From: Burkholderiales bacterium
GTDB taxonomy: Bacteria > Pseudomonadota > Gammaproteobacteria > Burkholderiales > Burkholderiaceae_D
NCBI GenBank assembly: GCA_016196925.1
Contig: JACPWS010000081.1
Coordinates: 1-35,696, forward strand
Direction of reading: 5' to 3'
Length of the DNA stretch: 35,696 nt
This document shows positions 1-8,754 of the stretch, piece after piece. Position 1 is the stretch's first letter, and every line of letters starts with the position of its first letter. Both the position numbers and the translations under genes were made by a program. The notes under the pieces are model-generated. The model was not told the origin of the DNA. It worked only from the letters and a program-made list of their open reading frames with translations, and made no database searches.

Positions 1-2
1 CG

Positions 3-1091
3 CGCGAGGGGTGCAGAAATTGTGTTCGTAATGCCGATGATATAGTTACCAAATATTTCCGCGATGTAAAAGGCTTATATCGCTTCGTTGACAGCCTCGA
101 TCCGGAAGAATTGCGAAAAAATAATTGCGTCCTCATTAATGAGCGCTCCACCGTTACTTTCAACACTGTGACGCAGGATATGATCGACGTCTATAAACAT
201 ATACAAACGTCCCCTGAAATTGACGCTAAAAAAATTGTGGTATTGGCGAACTCTGAAGGCGGCTTACATGCAGCTAAGGCAATTAATGACGGAAACCTAA
301 GGCCAGCGGCTTTGCTAATGCTGTCCACGGGCTTTTCAAGTATCAAAAGATTTTGGGACGTGTCGCGCAAAGTGTTGTGGGTGGACTACATGACTAAGAT
401 GATTCAACGCGAACCAAATTTTAAATATGGTACTGCTCTTAAAACCAGGCTAAGAAATAGTCAAAACAATTTCTTTGACATCAAGACGGAAGAGTTCATT
501 TCAAAGGATACGTTTGCATTAATGGACAGGACTGAGCTTCCTTTTCAGACGCGTGTCGAAGCTATTCAAAACGATCTCGAACATTGGCGCATTAACTATA
601 TCGGCAAATCATGTAGATCTACGACGAATGTTGTCTATTCCTCTGATGGACTTTTAGTAGGCGGGGATACCTATTTGGGCGAAAGGAATTGTTTTGACCG
701 ATCCACGCTCTCGCTATTGTCGAAATATCGGGCGCCGGTTTATTACTATGCTTTAACCGAAGATGACAGGTTTGTTTTTTATGATGATATTGGCGAATTA
801 TCAAAAACAGAATTTCATCAAGGACAGAAATTCCGGATTCATTTAATTAAGGGGATTCCGCATGAGCTATTTACCGAGTTAGGCATGCACCAGACATTAA
901 TAGAGAAAATTCTTGTTGATTTGAAAGAAGCGTTCTCTGATAAAACTGGCGACCTGTTAAAAATTTCCGAGCCCATTATCCTTATCGACGGAGAAGCACG
1001 TGCTTCAGTTGAAGTGCGATACAAGAGGCTTGTCACAATTGATTGTTCGAAGGTCGGCTTAAATGGGCACTGCGCCTTGACAGTAAACTGA
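3..1091 (+). CDS. alpha/beta-hydrolase-like protein, 5' end outside the window
   Basis: The frame is open from base 3 to the stop at 1089-1091, so the true start lies upstream of the window; a TTG at 111 is only an internal possibility. The visible part looks like an alpha/beta hydrolase. A nucleophile elbow of the form A-N-S-E-G-G follows a short hydrophobic strand (around 225-275). A late Asp is possible in ALTEDDRF, and a late His in KGIPHELF fits the third triad member. No membrane segment or signal peptide is visible in the part present. Substrate is unknown. The gene is clearly richer in A and T than everything to its right, which suggests a separate origin. It ends 7 bp before an ABC exporter pseudogene on the same strand, so the two were probably cotranscribed. 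The superfamily call is moderately sure; a specific function cannot be given. Confidence 0.6.
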   Translation, partial: REGCRNCVRNADDIVTKYFRDVKGLYRFVDSLDPEELRKNNCVLINERSTVTFNTVTQDMIDVYKHIQTSPEIDAKKIVVLANSEGGLHAAKAINDGNLRPAALLMLSTGFSSIKRFWDVSRKVLWVDYMTKMIQREPNFKYGTALKTRLRNSQNNFFDIKTEEFISKDTFALMDRTELPFQTRVEAIQNDLEHWRINYIGKSCRSTTNVVYSSDGLLVGGDTYLGERNCFDRSTLSLLSKYRAPVYYYALTEDDRFVFYDDIGELSKTEFHQGQKFRIHLIKGIPHELFTELGMHQTLIEKILVDLKEAFSDKTGDLLKISEPIILIDGEARASVEVRYKRLVTIDCSKVGLNGHCALTVN

Positions 1092-1098
1092 ATTTGAT

Positions 1099-3186
1099 AT
1101 GCGCCCTCTCCTCCAAACCGAATCCAGCGAATGCGGCCTGGCCTGCCTGGCCATGGTCGCCAGCCATTACGGCTATCACGTCGATTTATCCGACCTACGC
1201 CGCCAATTCTCCATCAGCCTGAAAGGCGCCACCCTGGCGCAGCTGATGCGGCATGCGTCCGCCATGCAGCTCTCCACCCGGCCGCTGCGGCTGGAACTGG
1301 ACGAGCTGTCCCAGCTGCAAACGCCGTGCATCCTGCACTGGAATTTAAACCACTTCGTGGTGCTGAAGAAAGTCAGCAAAAACTGGCAAGGCAAAGTCAC
1401 GTTGGTGCTGCTCGATCCGGCGGTGGGCGAACGGCGCGTTTCGCTGGAAGTAGCCTCGGCCCACTTCACCGGCGTGGCGCTGGAGTTGTCGCCGAGTGCC
1501 GCTTTCAAGCCGAAAGACGAGCGCAAGCGGATCGCGATCCGCGATTTGACCGGCCCCATCCTCGGCCTGCGCAGCGCGATTGTCCAGGTGATGCTGCTGG
1601 CGCTGGCCTTGGAAATCTTCGCGATATGCTCGCCGCTGTTCAATCAGTTCGTGATCGATGAAGTCATCGTCAGCGGCGACCGCGAATTGCTGACGGTGCT
1701 GGTGTCCGGCTTTGCAATCTTGATGCTGACGCAAACCGCGATCGGTCTGGCGCGTTCCTGGTTCCTGATGCGCTGGATGAGTCTGGACGTAAAGAGCATG
1801 CTCTTTACGCCTGACGAATCTAAGCCGCTTGCAAGCGGCGCAGTGGGGCATGGACATCAGCTTCCAGTGGAGCGCGCGCGTGTTTGCCCATCTGACCCAC
1901 TTGCCGGTGTCCTTTTTCGAGAAGCGCCACCTGGGCGATGTGGTGTCGCGCTTCGGCAGCATAGGGGCGATCCAGAGCACGCTGACCAGCCTGTTCGTGG
2001 AAAGCGCACTCGACGGTCTGATGGCCTTGCTGGCGCTGGGCATGATGCTGCTGTATAGCCCAAAATTAAGCATGCTGGTGCTGGTCACGGTGTTGATTTA
2101 TGCGTTGTTGCGCTGGGCCTTCTATCATCCATTTCGCGCAGCCTCGCAAGAGCGGCTGGTGTTGGCCTCCAAGGAAAGCAGCCACTTCCTGGAAACCCTG
2201 CGCGCAGTCTCACCCTTGAAGTTATTCGGACGCGAAGAAGAGCGCCGCGCCCGTTGGCTGAACCTGAAGATGGATGTACAGAACCGCGACATCAAGACCC
2301 AGAAGATGTCCATCCTGTTCAAGATCGCCAACACCACCCTGTTCGGGGCGCAGGGTCTGGCGCTGTTTTATATCGGCGCCGGCCTGGTGATGCAAAACGC
2401 GCTGACGGTCGGCATGCTGATGGCTTTCTCCAGCTATGCCGGCACCTTCTCAGGACGGGTATTCGGCCTGATCGACTTGTTCGTGAACCTCAAGATGCTG
2501 GGCCTGCACAGCGAAAGACTGGCCGACATCGTGCTGGAGGAGGCCGAGACCGACGCCGCCATAGAAACCGATACCAGCCGCCTGCAGCCGACCATCACCC
2601 TCAAGAATCTGAAGTTCCGCTATGCCGAAGGCGAACCCTGGGTCTTGAACGGTATCGATCTGACGATACCGGCCGGGCAAAGCATCGCCCTGGTCGGCCC
2701 CAGCGGTTGCGGCAAGACGACGCTGTGCAAGATACTCCTCGGCTTGCTGCAGCCGACCGAGGGCGAAATCCTGCTCGATGATATTCCTATCAAGCAGCTG
2801 GGCCTGAAGGCGTATCGCCAACTGGTCGGCACCGTGATGCAAGACGATGTGCTGCTGGCCGGCTCGATCATGGACAACATCAGCTTCTTCGACGCCCATA
2901 CCAGCCCGGAAAACGTCGAAGCCTGCGCCAGGCAAGCCGCGATCCACGAAGAAATCGCCAAGATGCCTATGGGTTACCAAACCCTGGTGGGCGACATGGG
3001 CAGCAGCCTGTCGGGCGGGCAAAAACAGCGCGTGCTGCTGGCGCGCGCCTTGTACAAGCAACCGAAGATACTGGCGCTGGACGAGGCCACCAGCCATCTC
3101 GATGTGGCGAACGAGCAGAACTGCACGAGGGTAAGGCGGTCGAGACGCGGGCGGCTGAAATGGATGCGGGTTTGCTGGTGGCTTGA
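1099..3186 (+). pseudogene. broken peptidase-C39 ABC exporter (bacteriocin/RTX-type secretion ATPase)
   Basis: The first part (ATG at 1099) is an N-terminal C39 peptidase domain with the catalytic Cys in SECGLAC, His in LNHFVVL and Asp in DPAVG, followed by the first membrane helices. Such proteins cleave double-glycine leaders and export the peptide. At 1786-1840 a 55-bp insert shifts the frame. The protein resumes in another frame with QWGMDISFQW, the EKRHLGDVVSRFGS region, Walker A (GPSGCGKTT), signature (LSGGQKQR) and Walker B (ILALDEA). After SHLDVANEQ the expected segment with the H-loop is missing. A tail starting LHEGKAVETRA is found directly after the break in yet another frame, ending at the TGA of 3184-3186. 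Both lesions together mean no full-length exporter can be made. No HlyD-type partner is visible nearby. Family assignment is firm; the ancestral junctions are inferred from family alignment from memory. Confidence 0.85.
1786..1840. repeat. 55-bp insertion composed of two perfect palindromes
   Basis: Inside the exporter gene, removing exactly these 55 bases restores one reading frame and a family-like sequence (WMSL joined to QWGMDISFQW). The insert holds a 22-bp perfect palindrome at 1788-1809 (centre GAGCATGCTC) and a 16-bp perfect palindrome at 1824-1839 (GCCGCTTGCAAGCGGC), separated by 14 bases. No target duplication is obvious. It resembles a small palindromic mobile repeat of the REP/MITE class, but no known family is recognised. 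Confidence 0.6.
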
Positions 3187-3242
3187 CACTGTCACTTTCG
3201 AGGGCGTAAGCCGCGTCCTGCAAATTTTGTATCGGGTACGGG

Positions 3243-3267
3243 AATGCGCAAGTATTCCTTGCGCATT
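3243..3267 (+). terminator. hairpin between convergent exporter pseudogene and cysS
   Basis: A perfect 10-bp stem (AATGCGCAAG at 3243-3252 with CTTGCGCATT at 3258-3267) with a 5-base loop lies between two convergent genes. On the plus strand the 3' arm runs into TTCTT, so it can act as a terminator for the exporter transcript. The minus-strand side lacks a T-run. Confidence 0.55.
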
Positions 3268-3273
3268 TCTTGG

Positions 3274-4650
3274 TTAAATCCGTGTCTTGATCCGCATCCC
3301 GCCCGCCTGGTCTTCCACCTCGTAACCGAGCGCATGCAGTTCGGCGCGCAGACGGTCGGCTTCGGCCCAATTCTTGGCCAGTCGCGCGGCCTGGCGTTGT
3401 TCGGCCAGCTGCTGCACCGCGGCCGGAATCTCCAGCACGGGCGCTTGCCAGTCCGCCAGCCCCAAACCGAGCACGCGGTCGAACTCGGCCAGCGTGGCTT
3501 TCTTATCGGCGTCGGATAAGTCGGATTTCAGCATTTCCCACACCAGGGCCAGCGCGCGCGGCAGGTTCAGGTCCTCATTCACGAAGGCCGTGAATTTTTC
3601 CCGATAAGCGCCATCGGCCACGCCGCCGGCCGGCCAGGCGAAGTAAGTTTCGCGCAGGCGCTGTAGCGCGGTCTGCGCCGCCTGCAAGGCGTCGAAGCTG
3701 AATTGCAGCTGGCTGCGGTAATGCGCGCTCAGGCACAGGTAGCGGTAAGCCAGCGGGTCGATGTTCTGATCCAGCAGGGTTTGCAGGCGCAGGAAGTCGC
3801 CGCTCGATTTGGACATCTTGCCGCTGTCGATTTGCAGGAAATAGCCGTGCAGCCAGAAATTCGCCAGGCGGGTGCCGTGGCAAGCCTGGTTTTGCGCGAT
3901 TTCATTGCTGTGGTGGATAGCGATGTGGTCTTCGCCGCCGCAATGGATGTCGAACCAGGGCGTCAGGTATTTGGCCGACATCGCTGAGCATTCTATGTGC
4001 CAGCCGGGGAAGCCGCGGCCCCAAGGGCTGTCCCATTCCATCTGGCGCTGTTCGCCGGCCGGGCTGAATTTCCACAGCGCGAAATCGGTGGCGTGGCGCT
4101 TTTCGCCGAGTTCGACCCGGCTGCCGGCCTGGATCGCATCGCGCTTGATGCGGGCCAGATAGCCGTAATCGTCTTGCCGGCTGGTGTCGAAATAAATGCC
4201 GTCGCCGGTGCGGTAGGTGTAGCCGTTTTTTTCTATGCAGGCGATGAAGTCGATTTGCTCGGCGATATGTTCGGTGGCCTTGCACCAGATTGCCGGTTCC
4301 AGCATGTTCAGGCGCTGCAAGTCTTGCTTGAAGGCGGCGGTGAATTTATCGGCGATTTGCCAGGCGCTCTCGCCAGACTTGCGGCTGCCTTTTTCCATCT
4401 TGTCTTCGCCCTCGTCGGCGTCCGACACCAGATGGCCGACGTCGGTGATGTTGATCACGTGCTGGACGGCATAGCCGTTCCATTCCAGCGTGCGGCGCAG
4501 CAAGTCTTCGAACAGATAGGTGCGCAGGTTGCCGATATGGGCGTAGTCGTACACGGTGGGGCCGCAGCAATACAGGCCGACCGGGCCGGAGCGTAAAGGG
4601 GTGAAGGGGCGCAGGCGGCGTTCCCAATTGTCGTAGAGAAAGATGTCCAT
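3274..4650 (-). CDS. cysS: cysteinyl-tRNA synthetase, divergent type
   Basis: This 458-residue class I synthetase charges tRNA-Cys with cysteine in the cytoplasm. The HIGH motif is HIGN at residues 38-41 and KMSKS is at 278-282. The zinc ligands expected for CysRS are present: Cys29 in CCGPTVYD, Cys221 in WHIECSAMS, and His246 and Glu250 in HHSNE. The signature around residues 66-90 (NITDVGHL followed by DADEGEDKMEKG) and the N-terminus MDIFLYDNWERR differ from the usual betaproteobacterial CysRS. They resemble the form I associate with Firmicutes and other distant groups, so this may be a second, acquired copy. The ATG at 4648-4650 is the only good start. It is convergent with the exporter pseudogene and divergent from the GGDEF gene at 4959. 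Confidence 0.92.
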   Translation of the reverse strand: MDIFLYDNWERRLRPFTPLRSGPVGLYCCGPTVYDYAHIGNLRTYLFEDLLRRTLEWNGYAVQHVINITDVGHLVSDADEGEDKMEKGSRKSGESAWQIADKFTAAFKQDLQRLNMLEPAIWCKATEHIAEQIDFIACIEKNGYTYRTGDGIYFDTSRQDDYGYLARIKRDAIQAGSRVELGEKRHATDFALWKFSPAGEQRQMEWDSPWGRGFPGWHIECSAMSAKYLTPWFDIHCGGEDHIAIHHSNEIAQNQACHGTRLANFWLHGYFLQIDSGKMSKSSGDFLRLQTLLDQNIDPLAYRYLCLSAHYRSQLQFSFDALQAAQTALQRLRETYFAWPAGGVADGAYREKFTAFVNEDLNLPRALALVWEMLKSDLSDADKKATLAEFDRVLGLGLADWQAPVLEIPAAVQQLAEQRQAARLAKNWAEADRLRAELHALGYEVEDQAGGMRIKTRI

Positions 4651-4958
4651 CTTGTCTGGAAAAAATAATGTAGAGGAAAACGAAACTTGCTGCGCCGACG
4701 TATGCTGGTCAGCTCCGGTTAAACAGCATCAACAACAGCGATACACCAGCCGGTGCGAAGCCGGCTGCGCTGCGCATGCGCTGAACGCAGGCAGGGCGCC
4801 CGGCAAAAAATCAGCTTGTAGCGGCAGCGCGATAGGCATAATGTGATAAGTGTGTGCAGGGAAATTCAGGACGACAATGTAGCATAGTTAAGCCGCGCCG
4901 GCTGGAAGCAATGCTAGTTACTTTGTCCGGATTGGGACTCAATCTTGAGTGAAATCAT
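4651..4958. other. divergent intergenic region between cysS and the GGDEF-like gene
   Basis: This 308-bp gap must hold the promoters of both divergent genes. I see no strong consensus promoter. It contains a small hairpin (AGCCGG at 4748-4753 with CCGGCT at 4761-4766) followed by the palindrome GCGCATGCGC at 4772-4781. No convincing small gene was found. Confidence 0.4.
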
Positions 4959-6053
4959 ATGCCTAACCATTATTCCGATATCAGCGAAGAGAATTATCGA
5001 TATTACTATCTGAAACAAGACCGGGCCCAATGCCGCAGGGTGATACGGGTGGCGATGTGGGCGGTATTGCCACTGGCCTTTGTCGACTTCAGCTTTCATG
5101 CGGCCGGGCTGCTGCGGGACGGTTTGATGGCGGCGCGGGTGGTGGAGTTGCTGTATTCCTGGTGGCTGCTGAGACAGGTTTCCGGCAAGGAAAGCTCGGA
5201 GGCGCTGGCGCAGCCGATGTTGCGCTGGATCGTGATGGTATTGCTGGTGCAATTGGCCAGCAACGCCAGCTTGCCGCGCGATTATTTCGGGCATTACATG
5301 GTCGACATCTGGCTCGGCCTGATGGCTTTCATCGTGATCCCCTTGCCCTTGCGCGTGATGCGGCCGCCGCTGATCGCCTTCGTCGCGTTTTCCCTGGTTC
5401 TGTTGTTGTATAAGCAGCCGCCGGTTTTTGCGTATGCCGTCAGCGCGGCGCTGATGTTGCCGGCCGGCGCAGTGACCGGGCACGCGATCGCCGCCTATGT
5501 GCATCGCTGCCGCCGCAAGATACTCAGCGCAGAACGCGAGCTCGAAAGGCAGGCCAGCATCGATCCGGTCACCGGCGTGGCGAACCGGCGCGAATTCATA
5601 CGGATTTCGGATGCCGAGTTGCAGCGTCATCTGCGCGCCGGCAAACCGCTCTCGGTGCTGGTGCTCGATCTCGACCAGCTCGAACAGATCAACGATGCGC
5701 ACGGCCCGCAAGCGGGCGATATCGTGCTGGTGGAAGTCAGCCGCCGCATGAAACGCGCGATGCGCAATTACGATTCCCTGGCGCGCTACAGCATCGATGA
5801 ATTTTGTATCTTATTGCCGGAAGCGACCGCCGACGATGCCGATAAGATCGCCGACCGCACCCGCGCCACCGTGGTCGCGATGCCGGTATCTGTGTCCGGT
5901 AAGGAATTAAAAGTGACGGCCAGGATAGGCATCGCCACCATGCGCGAGGGCGATACCGCCATCACCCTGCTGCAAAGGGCGGACGCCGCGCGCGGCAAAA
6001 AGAACGACGCGGCGGCGCCCGATGCCGAGCAGCCCCAGCCGCCGACGCCCTGA
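4959..6053 (+). CDS. membrane protein with degenerate GGDEF domain (possible c-di-GMP sensor)
   Basis: The protein has 364 residues. Residues 25-185 form about five to six hydrophobic helices, and residues 195-340 form a GGDEF fold (start of domain: SIDPVTGVANRREF). Active diguanylate cyclases carry GG[DE]EF; here the loop is SIDEF at 278-282, and the substrate-binding stretch reads DLDQLEQINDAHGP instead of the usual D-x-D-x-F-K-x-x-N-D-x-x-G-H. Catalysis is therefore unlikely. An RxxD motif (RNYD, 269-272) sits exactly five residues before the degenerate loop, the position of the inhibitory I-site, so c-di-GMP binding may be retained. The C-terminus is a Pro/Ala-rich tail. The ribosome site before ATG 4959 is weak. 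It is convergent with the MocR gene, 8 bp apart. Domain call firm; role inferred. Confidence 0.85.
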   Translation: MPNHYSDISEENYRYYYLKQDRAQCRRVIRVAMWAVLPLAFVDFSFHAAGLLRDGLMAARVVELLYSWWLLRQVSGKESSEALAQPMLRWIVMVLLVQLASNASLPRDYFGHYMVDIWLGLMAFIVIPLPLRVMRPPLIAFVAFSLVLLLYKQPPVFAYAVSAALMLPAGAVTGHAIAAYVHRCRRKILSAERELERQASIDPVTGVANRREFIRISDAELQRHLRAGKPLSVLVLDLDQLEQINDAHGPQAGDIVLVEVSRRMKRAMRNYDSLARYSIDEFCILLPEATADDADKIADRTRATVVAMPVSVSGKELKVTARIGIATMREGDTAITLLQRADAARGKKNDAAAPDAEQPQPPTP

Positions 6054-6061
6054 GTCAGCCC

Positions 6062-7486
6062 CTAAGGCCGGACTTCCTTCTTCAGGAATTCCCACACACC
6101 AGGGTCGGACATGGCGGCGATATTGATGCGCATCTTGGTTGAGGGCAGTTGATTCGGCGAAAACAGGCTGCCCGGCGCCAGCAAATAACCTTGTTCCAGC
6201 GCTTGCTCGGTCAGCTTATTGGTGTCGCAGCCGGTTTCCGTCCACAGGAACATGCCGGCCGGGGTGCGGTAATCGACTTTCATGCCGAGATTTTCCAGGC
6301 GTTTGGTGATGTGGTCGCGTACCGTGTCGAGTTTGACGCGGATGCGGTCCACATGTTTGCGGTAATGTCCTTCCGACAGGATTTTATACACCACACGCTC
6401 GCCGATCTCGGTGGTGGTCAGGGTGGACAGCATCTTGCGGTCCGATAGGCGGATCGCCGTTTCGTGAGAAGTGGCGATGAAGCCGACGCGCAGATTGGCG
6501 GCCAGCGTCTTGGAAAAACCGCCGAGGTAAATCACGCGGTTCAGCTGATCGAGGGCGGCGATGCGGGTGGCCGGCTGGACGGCCGGGCCGGGGTGCATGT
6601 CGCAATAAATATCGTCTTCCACGACCATGAAATCGTGTTCTTCGGCAGTCTTCAGCACTTGAAATGCTTTGGCGGCCGAGAGCGAAGTCGAAGTCGGGTT
6701 ATGCATCACCGAATTGATGATATAGAGCTTGGGTTTGTGCAGCGCAGCCAGCTCCGCCAGTCTGGCGACGTCGGGTCCGTCGTGCAGGCGCGGTATGCCT
6801 ATCACCTTGGCGCCGAGGATCGCGAACGAGCCGAACATTAAAAACCAGGCCGGATCGTCAACGAAGATGGTATCGCCGGGGCGGGTGAATTCGCGCGCCA
6901 CCAGGTCCAGCGCCTGCGTCACGCCGGTCGTCATCACGATTTGCTCGGGGGCGGCGGCGATTTCCAGTTCGGCCAGCTTCAGTTGCAATTGCTGGCGCAA
7001 GGGCAGGAAGCCTTGCGGCGTACCATAATGCAGCAACAGGTTCTGATTCAGGCGGCTGATCGACCGCAAGCCGTTCGCCACCAGTTCGCCATCCAGCCAA
7101 TCGTGCGGCAAGACGCCGGAACCGGGCATTTTTTGCGGCGGCAACTGACGGAACATATTGCGCACCAGCCACACCACATCCATCTGTTGCGAAGCCGGCG
7201 TCGCCTGCGCCGCAGCCGGCGTCGTACCGAGCATGGAGGCGCGTTCGCGCACAAAGAAGCCGGCTCCGCGCCTGGACTCCAGATAACCCTTGGCGACCAG
7301 CCGGTCGTAAGCCTCGACCACGGTGAAGCGCGACACCCTTTGTTCATCGGCGAATTGCCGTATCGACGGCATGCGCGCCCCGGTGCGCAGCAGCTTGTCG
7401 TCGATACGATTCGCCACCGCATTGACGATCTGCTCCACCAGCGAACCGCCGGAATCGCGCGAAATGAAAAAAGTGGGCGTAAGCAT
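6062..7486 (-). CDS. MocR-family regulator (GntR-type HTH fused to aminotransferase-like domain)
   Basis: The protein has 474 residues. Residues 1-80 form a GntR-type winged helix (GGSLVEQIVNAV, MPSIRQFADEQRVSRFTVVEAYDRL). After a linker, residues 130-470 have the fold of PLP-dependent class I aminotransferases, with the cofactor lysine in the motif GGFSKTLA. MocR proteins such as PdxR and GabR use PLP and an amino compound as signals and usually control a divergently placed gene. Here the divergent neighbours are DUF2917 and a LysE exporter, which fits control of amino-acid export. An inverted repeat in the 133-bp gap (7520-7568) is a candidate binding site. The ATG at 7484-7486 is preceded by CAGGAG. 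Family sure; effector unknown. Confidence 0.9.
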   Translation of the reverse strand: MLTPTFFISRDSGGSLVEQIVNAVANRIDDKLLRTGARMPSIRQFADEQRVSRFTVVEAYDRLVAKGYLESRRGAGFFVRERASMLGTTPAAAQATPASQQMDVVWLVRNMFRQLPPQKMPGSGVLPHDWLDGELVANGLRSISRLNQNLLLHYGTPQGFLPLRQQLQLKLAELEIAAAPEQIVMTTGVTQALDLVAREFTRPGDTIFVDDPAWFLMFGSFAILGAKVIGIPRLHDGPDVARLAELAALHKPKLYIINSVMHNPTSTSLSAAKAFQVLKTAEEHDFMVVEDDIYCDMHPGPAVQPATRIAALDQLNRVIYLGGFSKTLAANLRVGFIATSHETAIRLSDRKMLSTLTTTEIGERVVYKILSEGHYRKHVDRIRVKLDTVRDHITKRLENLGMKVDYRTPAGMFLWTETGCDTNKLTEQALEQGYLLAPGSLFSPNQLPSTKMRINIAAMSDPGVWEFLKKEVRP

Positions 7487-7519
7487 GAGACGCGCTCCTG
7501 AGCTGTAATGGGAAAAATG

Positions 7520-7568
7520 CCAGAACAGTACGGAAATTATCGTTTTGATTGTATCGGTACTGTACTGG
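7520..7568. promoter_or_regulatory. inverted repeat, candidate MocR operator
   Basis: CCAGAACAGTACGG (7520-7533) and CGGTACTGTACTGG (7555-7568) are inverted copies matching at 12 of 14 positions, 21 bases apart. They lie between the divergent MocR gene and DUF2917. MocR regulators commonly bind such paired sites in the shared promoter region; binding here is inference. Confidence 0.5.
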
Positions 7569-7619
7569 TGTTTGCGATTAGCATAACAGAAATCGAATCG
7601 TCAAACCTGCGAGGACGCC

Positions 7620-7919
7620 ATGAAAAAACTCACTGTGAACGAAAACCTGCTGCTTTTGCCAGGCGCGCTGCTATCGGTCGCCGCCGAAAGCGCTTTCGAT
7701 ATCGAGGTCGAACACGGTCTGCTGTGGATTACCGTGGAAAACGATGAATGCGATTACTGGCTGGGCGCCGGCCAGCGCATGCGCGTGCCGGCGCAGCGGC
7801 ACGTGGTGCTGGAGGCGCAACGCGAGCACAGTCATGTCCATTTGCTGCCGGGCGCGTCCACCGGACCGGTTGTGGCCGGCTGCTTGCCGCTGCACGCCGT
7901 CTTAGTCGCTACGAATTAA
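7620..7919 (+). CDS. DUF2917 family protein
   Basis: This is a small 99-residue protein of the DUF2917 family, seen mainly in Burkholderiales. It begins MKKLTVNENLLLLPG and carries the pattern DIEVEHGLLWITVENDECDYWLGAG typical of a short cupin-like beta sheet. No membrane segment is visible, and the biochemical function is unknown. The start is supported by AGGA about six bases upstream of ATG 7620. Its stop lies 9 bp before the LysE gene, so the two form an operon driven from the MocR-facing promoter region. Confidence 0.85.
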   Translation: MKKLTVNENLLLLPGALLSVAAESAFDIEVEHGLLWITVENDECDYWLGAGQRMRVPAQRHVVLEAQREHSHVHLLPGASTGPVVAGCLPLHAVLVATN

Positions 7920-7928
7920 AGGAAAGAA

Positions 7929-8525
7929 ATGCTGCATGCCGATCTGATTGCTTTCAGCATCTTTGCCTGGATAGGCTCGTTCACGCCGGGGCCGAACGTG
8001 GCGATCGCGGCCACCACCGGCGTCCATCACGGCTTGCGCGCCGCCTTGCCGCAAGTGGCCGGGGTGCCGCTCGGCTTCGTCGCCATGATGTGGGCGGTAG
8101 GCATGGGCGGTGCGACGCTGTTGCAAGGTCATCCCGTATTATTGCAGGCGATGAAGCTGGCCGGCAACGCTTATCTGCTGTATCTGGCGTGGAACTTGTG
8201 TCGTTCTGACCGGTTGTCGGCCGCACCCCTTATCCAGCCTTTCAGCCTGAGCCGGGCCGCCCTGTTCCAGGTGGTGAATCCGAAAGCCTGGATGATGCTG
8301 GTGGCGGCGACTTCGACGTATGCGATAGGGCGCGAAGATTTTTTAGCGCGCATGCTGTGGATGAGCCTGGGCTTCGCGATTCCGAGCGCCCTGAGTCTGC
8401 TGACCTGGGCCTGGATGGGCGAGCGCTTGCGCGGCTGGCTGCTGGTCGGTCAACGCCTGCGTCGCTTTAATCTGACGATGGGGGCGGCGTTGGCCCTGAC
8501 GGCCGCCTGGATGCTGTCGCTGTGA
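7929..8525 (+). CDS. LysE/RhtB family amino-acid exporter
   Basis: This 198-residue integral inner-membrane protein has about six hydrophobic segments and the LysE/RhtB signature near the N-terminus (SFTPGPNVAIAATTGVHHGLR). The motif NPKAWMM near residue 118 is also typical. Family members export amino acids such as lysine, arginine, homoserine or threonine by proton exchange; the substrate cannot be read from the sequence. AGGA lies 6 bases before ATG 7929. It is cotranscribed with DUF2917, and the divergent MocR gene is the likely regulator. Confidence 0.9.
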   Translation: MLHADLIAFSIFAWIGSFTPGPNVAIAATTGVHHGLRAALPQVAGVPLGFVAMMWAVGMGGATLLQGHPVLLQAMKLAGNAYLLYLAWNLCRSDRLSAAPLIQPFSLSRAALFQVVNPKAWMMLVAATSTYAIGREDFLARMLWMSLGFAIPSALSLLTWAWMGERLRGWLLVGQRLRRFNLTMGAALALTAAWMLSL

Positions 8526-8754
8526 GGTCCGCTCCGCAGTGAAGATTCGACGGCGCTTGCCAGGAAATCGGCGGCGCGACCGAATTAAATCCGTAACAAG
8601 CCCGGCAATTGGGGGTGTTAATCGCGTTGGGGCGGGCTTACAATAGGAGGTTCTGCGAGATCGCCCAGTGTCCGCCGAACATAATAACAAGCATAAAAAA
8701 TATTCATATCAGTGTGCCGGTGATGGCCGGCAAACTATTTTCCGGAAATTTACC
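8526..8754 (+). promoter_or_regulatory. leader and probable promoter of the RidA-family gene
   Basis: The gap between LysE and RidA holds a TACAAT -10-like hexamer at 8639-8644 with only a weak -35 (TGTTAA, 8616-8621). About 110 bases of leader follow, with a TGCCGG/CCGGCA hairpin at 8715-8732. An AGGAGG just after the -10 (8645-8650) does not precede a plausible start codon. Confidence 0.3.
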
